Assembly (NCBI RefSeq): GCF_020071995.1
Contig: NZ_JABWTK010000001.1
Coordinates: forward strand, 372,001 to 436,000
Length of the DNA: 64,000 nucleotides
Reading direction: 5' to 3'
Source: Planococcus chinensis
GTDB lineage: Bacteria; Bacillota; Bacilli; Bacillales_A; Planococcaceae
The notes beneath the pieces are model-generated. The model did not search any database. It was given only the letters and a program-made list of their open reading frames with translations, and was not told the DNA's origin. Shown piece after piece: positions 59,400 to 64,000 of the stretch (position 1 is the first letter of the stretch; every line of letters starts with the position of its first letter). The position numbers were made by a program, and so were the translations under genes.

Positions 59400-61788
59400 T
59401 TTTTCGTGTCTCCTTTCCGCCTTTAATCCGGATGAGTGTATAGACTCCGATGCCGGCAATGAAAAGAACAAGCGTTTCAAGCATTGTATCAAAGCCGCGG
59501 AAATCCCCTAAAATGGCATTGACGATATTTTTTCCGCCAGCCAGTTCGTAGGCATTTTCGTAATAACTTGAAATCGACTCAAACAAATTGTCCGCGCGGA
59601 CCGACAAAGCAATTAAAGTGACGGTCAGCCCTCCCGCAACCGCGATAACGGCATTCCGGATTTTAAGGTTCTTAGAAGATGCTTCCGGTTTCCATTCAGG
59701 AAGGAAATAGAAGCATAAAAGGAATAGCGCTGTCGTCACCGTCTCGATAACAAGCTGGGTCAACGCCAAGTCCGGTGCCCGGAACAGGACAAAGAAAATG
59801 GCGATGGAATAACCAAGAACTCCGTTCAGCAAAACCGAAGTCAGGCGCGATTTGACAAACAATATCGCCACTGCGGCGATTGCCATTACAATTGCCAGGA
59901 TCACTTCGTAGCTTGGAATCGGTGTGTCTGACGAAAAGTCGATGGAGAGCGCACCGGTCAATAGGAGCGTTCCGCCGGCTGCTAAGATGAAAAAGCCGAA
60001 AATATAAGCGAAGTAATGAGGCAAATAACCTGTCATGTACTTGGATGTCACCCACTTTGAATTTTCTTCTAGCGACTCCAGGAATTTATTGTACAGGGCG
60101 TTAAAAGTCCAGCCATCCGGAATGATTGCGTAAACTTTTTTCCAGATGCGCAAGTATTTATATAGAAGAAAGCCGATGACAATGATGCCGATGGTCATCC
60201 ATAACTCTGTATTGAAGCCGTGCCAAGCCGAGATATGGGGGGCTGCACCTGTAATACCTGGCAGAATGCCGTTTAATGCAGGCCGCAGCAAATGGTCGCC
60301 AAGCAGGTTTGGCACAAAGAATATACCAATGATCAGGATGGACAAGATGGCAGGTGAGACGAGCATGCCAAACGGCGGCTCCACCGGTTTCTTATCCAAT
60401 TTCTTCGGCTGGTGCTTGCCGAAGAACGTTCTGAAAACGATGATCATGGAGTAGACGAAAGTCAGGACGCTTGCCGTCCAAGCGATGACCGGAATCAGCC
60501 AACCCCAGGTTTCTGCAGAAAAAGCGGGAAGGCTCGCGGCATTGATGGAAGCAGTGAAAAACATTTCCTTGCTCAAAAATCCGTTGAACAAGGGAAGCCC
60601 GGCCATCGAAAAACTGCCGATGAGAGCAAACGTGAATGTAATTGGCAAAAATGCCATCAGTCCGCCGAGGCGCCTGATGTCCCGTGTTCCGACTTGGTGG
60701 TCGACGATGCCGACAACCATGAACAATGCGCCTTTGAACGTGGAATGGTTCACTAAATGGAACAAGGCAGCAAATGTTGCCAGGCCATAAACAGCACCGG
60801 CTTCACCGTCTCCAAAATGAAGGGCGGCAGACCCCATTCCGAATAGGCTCATGATCAAACCGAGCTGGCTGACCGTTGAATAAGCGAGCAGCGCTTTCAG
60901 GTCGGTTTGCCGGACTGCACAGAACGAACCCCAGAACAAGGTTACGAGGCCGACAAGTGTCACTGTCCAGAACCAGGCAGACGTGCCGCCGAAAACCGGA
61001 GTGAAGCGGGCAACCAGATAAATTCCGGCTTTAACCATAGTGGCGGAGTGCAAATACGCACTGACTGGCGTAGGGGCTTCCATCGCGTCAGGCAGCCAGA
61101 TATGAAATGGGAATTGGGCGGATTTCGTGAATGCTCCGAGGAGTACCAGGAACATCGCCGGATAAAAAAGTCCATGGTCCGCATATTGTCCAATGGTTGA
61201 CACAATTTCGCGGACACTGAACGTACCGGTCATCGTATGCAGCATGATAAATCCAGCAAGCATCCCGAATCCGCCAAATACAGTGATCAATAAGGATTTT
61301 TGTGCTCCGTAGCGCGAGTTTTTCCGGTGGAACCAGAAAGCGATCAATAGGAATGAGGAAATGCTTGTTAATTCCCAGAAGACGTATAGGACAAGCAAAT
61401 TGTCCGACAGTACGACTCCAAGCATCGCCCCCATAAACAGGAGCAAATAAACATAGAAATGCGGCAGTGAATCAGTTGGGGATAAATAATAGATGGAATA
61501 GAGAATGACAAGGGTTCCCATGCCTGTAATTAATAAAGCAAGTATCAGGCTGAGCCCATCCAGGTAAATCGAAAAATTAATGCCGAGGGAAGGAATCCAA
61601 TTTAGCGTTGCAGCAATTGTATCCCCTGAGGAGATCCCGGGAATCTGCCAGGCGAAAATTCCAAACAAGATAAACGGGACAGCTAATACAAGCCAGCCAA
61701 TATTCAAGGGGCCGAGACGCCTATGTATGATAGGGATGAGAGCTGCAGCAAGAAAAGGGAACAAAATGGCTAAAATCAATAAGTGCAT
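59389..61788 (-). CDS. mrpA: Mrp Na+/H+ antiporter subunit A
   Basis: The 799-residue subunit has the NuoL-like core (about 1-500; ELTSISSFLLIAFW, PFHIWLPDAMEAPTPVSAYLHSATMVKAGIYL, VNHSTFKGALFMVVG) followed by the MrpA-specific C-terminal extension (about 550-799; FRAPDLALTQLVIETVTTALFL). The ATG at 61788 follows AGGAGG by 7 nt; the longer frame is upstream of the site. It begins the mrpABCDEFG operon. A TATAAT-like -10 on the minus strand (61904-61909) lies upstream with a poor -35. The intergenic region to the divergent Usp gene is 299 bp. Confidence 0.95.
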   Translation of the reverse strand: MHLLILAILFPFLAAALIPIIHRRLGPLNIGWLVLAVPFILFGIFAWQIPGISSGDTIAATLNWIPSLGINFSIYLDGLSLILALLITGMGTLVILYSIYYLSPTDSLPHFYVYLLLFMGAMLGVVLSDNLLVLYVFWELTSISSFLLIAFWFHRKNSRYGAQKSLLITVFGGFGMLAGFIMLHTMTGTFSVREIVSTIGQYADHGLFYPAMFLVLLGAFTKSAQFPFHIWLPDAMEAPTPVSAYLHSATMVKAGIYLVARFTPVFGGTSAWFWTVTLVGLVTLFWGSFCAVRQTDLKALLAYSTVSQLGLIMSLFGMGSAALHFGDGEAGAVYGLATFAALFHLVNHSTFKGALFMVVGIVDHQVGTRDIRRLGGLMAFLPITFTFALIGSFSMAGLPLFNGFLSKEMFFTASINAASLPAFSAETWGWLIPVIAWTASVLTFVYSMIIVFRTFFGKHQPKKLDKKPVEPPFGMLVSPAILSILIIGIFFVPNLLGDHLLRPALNGILPGITGAAPHISAWHGFNTELWMTIGIIVIGFLLYKYLRIWKKVYAIIPDGWTFNALYNKFLESLEENSKWVTSKYMTGYLPHYFAYIFGFFILAAGGTLLLTGALSIDFSSDTPIPSYEVILAIVMAIAAVAILFVKSRLTSVLLNGVLGYSIAIFFVLFRAPDLALTQLVIETVTTALFLLCFYFLPEWKPEASSKNLKIRNAVIAVAGGLTVTLIALSVRADNLFESISSYYENAYELAGGKNIVNAILGDFRGFDTMLETLVLFIAGIGVYTLIRIKGGKETRKNED

Positions 61789-62003
61789 AGCAAAACCTCC
61801 TGAATCAGAATAGAAAAAAGAAAAACGGGAATAGAAATAAGAAAGAAAAGAATTTTTAAAACCCCTTGTCCGGTTATTGTCCAAGTATAAGCATACGTAT
61901 TAAATTATACAGGAAAAAGGGCTTGCTTTCATTTGTGAAGTCCGCTATGGTCTAAACTAAGCAATCAAACGGAAGGCCTGGCGAAATGAAAAACCATCAT
62001 CTC

Positions 62004-62032
62004 TTGATTTTTAGATGGATTCGCAGTATAAT
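62004..62032 (+). promoter_or_regulatory. Sigma-A promoter of the Usp-like gene
   Basis: TTGATT and TATAAT are exactly 17 nt apart, 55 nt before the ATG. Confidence 0.7.
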
Positions 62033-62087
62033 TTCATAGTTTTGAAATGACGGCTTATGAATAACAATCCCTGGAGGGGTAAACACA

Positions 62088-62777
62088 ATGAAAAAAATTA
62101 GAGGACGGATGGATGAAAGCATATTGGTTTGTGTATTTTACGGACCGAACGGTGAGCGCCTGATCAACCGGGGCAACAAACTCGCAAACATGCTGGATTG
62201 CCCCTTATATATCTTAACGGTGGATGCTCTTCCGTTCGATGAATTTGATGCGGAAAAATCTGCTTATGTCGAGCGCTGGAAAGAGCTGGCTGAAGAATAT
62301 GGAGCAGAAGAATTCATTATTCGCGATAATGAGAAACGCCCCTCTGCAAAAGTTATTGCGGAAGTGGCCCATAATTTAAATATCACCCAAATTATTGTTG
62401 GCCAAACGGCAAGAAGCCGCTGGGAAGAGATTACCAAAGGTTCATTCATGAACACGCTGCTGCGGGAAATTCCTTTTGTCGATTTCCATGTGGTTTCAGT
62501 TGAACGGAGCATCAAGGGCGATGACCACGAAGAATTTGAAAAAGGCGTCCGCTGTTATCTGGTCCGGGACGGAGAAACTTACAAAATCAGTTTTTCCCAG
62601 ACAAAAGAATGCCAGTACGAAGGCATTTTCTTTAAAGACATCGGAACCGATTTCAATAACGGGATTTTCAAATTCATGCATAACAACAAACTATATCAGG
62701 CAGAAGTGACAGATGACCGGCTTACAGAACCGCGCGTCATCGAATCTTGTTTGAACAAAGAGTTAGTAAGTAAATAA
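62088..62777 (+). CDS. Universal-stress/KdpD Usp-like protein
   Basis: The 229-residue protein has a Usp domain (about 8-140) like the one in KdpD sensor kinases: ESILVCVFYGPNGERLINRGNKLANMLDCPLYILTVD, and an ATP-loop-like IIVGQTARSRWEEITKGSFMNTLLRE. The C-terminal 85 residues (VRCYLVRDGETYKISFS) are not from a kinase; I do not recognise them. In KdpD this domain binds a nucleotide (c-di-AMP in some bacteria), linking it to potassium and osmotic control. Its place next to the Mrp antiporter genes, transcribed divergently, suits ion homeostasis. GGAGGGG precedes ATG. Confidence 0.78.
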   Translation: MKKIRGRMDESILVCVFYGPNGERLINRGNKLANMLDCPLYILTVDALPFDEFDAEKSAYVERWKELAEEYGAEEFIIRDNEKRPSAKVIAEVAHNLNITQIIVGQTARSRWEEITKGSFMNTLLREIPFVDFHVVSVERSIKGDDHEEFEKGVRCYLVRDGETYKISFSQTKECQYEGIFFKDIGTDFNNGIFKFMHNNKLYQAEVTDDRLTEPRVIESCLNKELVSK

Positions 62778-62851
62778 AATGGATGCTCCACTGGCGGCTG
62801 CTTCTTACTATGAAGCAGCCGTTACCTATATATAGAAGGAGAAATAAAAAA

Positions 62852-63493
62852 ATGAAAAAAACGAAGCGTTCAGTACCTGTCATTCCGGATAATCTCGAAA
62901 CGGCATCATTCCTCGAGTCTCTTGATGACCAATACATAAGCAACTGCAAAATCACACAAGAAACCATCGACTACGGCAGGGAAGAAGCGCTGCATGTCGA
63001 TCGGGTGATTTTTGAGAATGTGAATTTTTTAGAAGTCGTCTGGCCGCGGAGCGAATTTATGGATGTACTGTTTTTAAATTGTGATTTATCGAATGCCGAT
63101 TTTAGCCGCGCAGTGTTTCACCGGACGGAGTTCCATAATTCGAAACTGGTTGGCACCAATTTTGCCGAAGCGGGTATCCGTCATACCTTGTTCAAGGACT
63201 GTATATTGAATTATGCAACCTTCGGCTTTTCTTTGTGCAACACAGCCCGTTTTGAAACTTCCTCGCTGCGATACGCAGACTTTTACGAAGCTGAGCTGAA
63301 AGGGACGGAATTCCACAAATGCGACATGAATGATGTAAACTTTGTGGAGACCAGCTTGAATGGCATCGACTTGAGCAGCAATTCGTTTGAGAACATTCAA
63401 GTGACAACAGAAAAACTTGCAGGATGTGAAGTCTCCACTGAGCAGGCCCTGGCATTTGCGCGGCAGATGGGATTAGTTATTAAGGAAAGTTAA
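62852..63493 (+). CDS. Pentapeptide-repeat protein, Qnr/McbG-like
   Basis: The 213-residue protein has tandem A(N/D)LxX pentapeptide repeats from about 65 to 175 (NADFSRAVFHRTEFHNSKLVGTNF and on), a right-handed square beta-helix. Length and the C-terminal segment (VSTEQALAFARQMGLVIKES) resemble Qnr, whose end is also an amphipathic helix, suggesting a dimer that mimics DNA and can shield gyrase. Whether it protects gyrase here is unknown; many chromosomal members do something else. The ATG at 62852 follows AGAAGGAG; the upstream frame has no ribosome site. It follows the Usp gene by 74 nt. Confidence 0.78.
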   Translation: MKKTKRSVPVIPDNLETASFLESLDDQYISNCKITQETIDYGREEALHVDRVIFENVNFLEVVWPRSEFMDVLFLNCDLSNADFSRAVFHRTEFHNSKLVGTNFAEAGIRHTLFKDCILNYATFGFSLCNTARFETSSLRYADFYEAELKGTEFHKCDMNDVNFVETSLNGIDLSSNSFENIQVTTEKLAGCEVSTEQALAFARQMGLVIKES

Positions 63494-63505
63494 GAATATA
63501 GATGG

Positions 63506-63542
63506 AAAAGGCCCGGAAGCATGTTGCTTCCGGGCCTTTTTA
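63506..63542 (+). terminator. Terminator after the pentapeptide-repeat gene
   Basis: AAAAGGCCCGGAAGCA pairs with TGCTTCCGGGCCTTTT and runs into T. Confidence 0.92.
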
Positions 63543-63595
63543 ATTTCACAATATTGTCCAGCGGTTAATTTTGAGCAGCCGTGTGAAGCGAAAAT

Positions 63596-63630
63596 AAAAG
63601 GACTGCCGATAGTTTTCGGCAGTCCTTTTA
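63596..63630 (-). terminator. Terminator of the POT-type transporter gene
   Basis: AAAAGGACTGCCGA pairs with TCGGCAGTCCTTTT; T residues follow on the minus strand. Confidence 0.85.
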
Positions 63631-63634
63631 TCTA

Positions 63635-64000
63635 TTATCTTACGCCTTTCATAAAGCGCTGGATGGTTGGTGCGAAAAGGAACAGGATAATACTTAAGAC
63701 GATGGAAGCTCCACCGATGATTCCGAAGTACATCATTTCGTTTTCGACTGTATAGAATTTAACGAGCTGAGCATTGATTGCCTGTGCTGCTGCGTTTGAC
63801 AAGAACCAAAGGCTCATTGTTTGTGCAGAGAAAGCAGCAGGCGCCAGTTTTGTTGTTGCGGATAAACCGACAGGAGATAAACAAAGTTCACCCAATACAA
63901 CGATCAAGTAACTTAGGACTAACCATAAAGGATTTACTAATGTATCTGTTCCGCCGAAGTAAGCTGGCAAAAGAATGACCAGGAAGGAAATCCCGGCAAA
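63635..64000 (-). CDS. POT/PTR-family peptide transporter, C-terminal part
   Basis: The frame is open to the right edge, so only the C-terminal 121 residues are seen. They include GELCLSPVGLSATTKLAPAAF, the C-terminal signature of proton-coupled di/tripeptide transporters (DtpT type), and three or four membrane helices, ending in APTIQRFMKGVR. The start, the ExxER motif and the rest of the fold lie outside the window. Confidence 0.85.
   Translation of the reverse strand, partial: FAGISFLVILLPAYFGGTDTLVNPLWLVLSYLIVVLGELCLSPVGLSATTKLAPAAFSAQTMSLWFLSNAAAQAINAQLVKFYTVENEMMYFGIIGGASIVLSIILFLFAPTIQRFMKGVR

Overview
The window looks like chromosomal DNA of a moderately halotolerant, low-to-mid GC Gram-positive rod of the Planococcaceae, most like Planococcus or Planomicrobium. 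This is inference from gene content and protein style (GGAGG ribosome sites, frequent TTG/GTG starts, zinc-free L33/S14 paralogues, RsbQ/RsbR stress proteins, a full Mrp antiporter, a CarH/LitR-type regulator). No search was run. No rRNA, tRNA, prophage, transposase or cas gene was seen.

Layout. 1-1000: end of a CobW-type metallochaperone gene, then zinc-independent ribosomal proteins L33 and S14 (a zinc-starvation set). 1263-4932: two tandem RsbQ hydrolase modules, one paired with a PAS-GGDEF protein, the other with an RsbR-type STAS protein. 5311-6495: dapA behind a lysine riboswitch. 6606-15952: methyltransferase, YpfJ metallopeptidase, TraB protein, RND and MFS exporters, nucleoside transporter. 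16186-20090: a short-repeat array, a NERD-domain gene, a purine permease and a B12-photoreceptor-type MerR regulator. 20231-24164: three tandem paralogous MFS exporters. 24571-28574: two near-identical acetyl-CoA hydrolase/transferase genes flanking a LytTR regulator. 28651-29095: three tandem structured repeats. 29097-35676: VOC protein, RlmN, and a CUT1 sugar ABC transporter with a divergent MsmX-type ATPase. 35713-39382: TPP riboswitch and tenA-thiM-thiD-thiE-thiW. 39473-43891: a stress-type UPF0180/YtxH protein, a second NERD gene, a UMF1 transporter and exoA. 43924-48100: alaX and a RidA/dehydratase/amidohydrolase/YheO operon. 48166-51141: a teichoic-acid-type glycerophosphotransferase and a catalase. 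51411-55418: an ECF-like sigma operon with an unknown partner, then a PII-DUF1538 operon. 55996-61788: mrpGFEDCBA. 62088-64000: Usp protein, Qnr-like pentapeptide protein, end of a POT peptide transporter.

Themes. Stress sensing recurs: two RsbQ modules, a sigma-B-like promoter before catalase and another before the UPF0180/YtxH protein, a Usp protein and Mrp. Metabolite control is by two riboswitches and several candidate operators.

The most unusual material is repetitive and non-coding. Four arrays have a 20-21 nt period and three different unit words; two of them adjoin the two NERD genes. A tandem trio of imperfect repeats keeps its base pairing by compensatory changes. A long intergenic element occurs twice in inverted orientation about 50 kb apart with a different central hairpin in each copy. 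Among proteins, the least explained systems are the sigma factor/beta-repeat protein/small protein operon, the PII-PII plus split DUF1538 operon, and the RsbQ-RsbR pairing.
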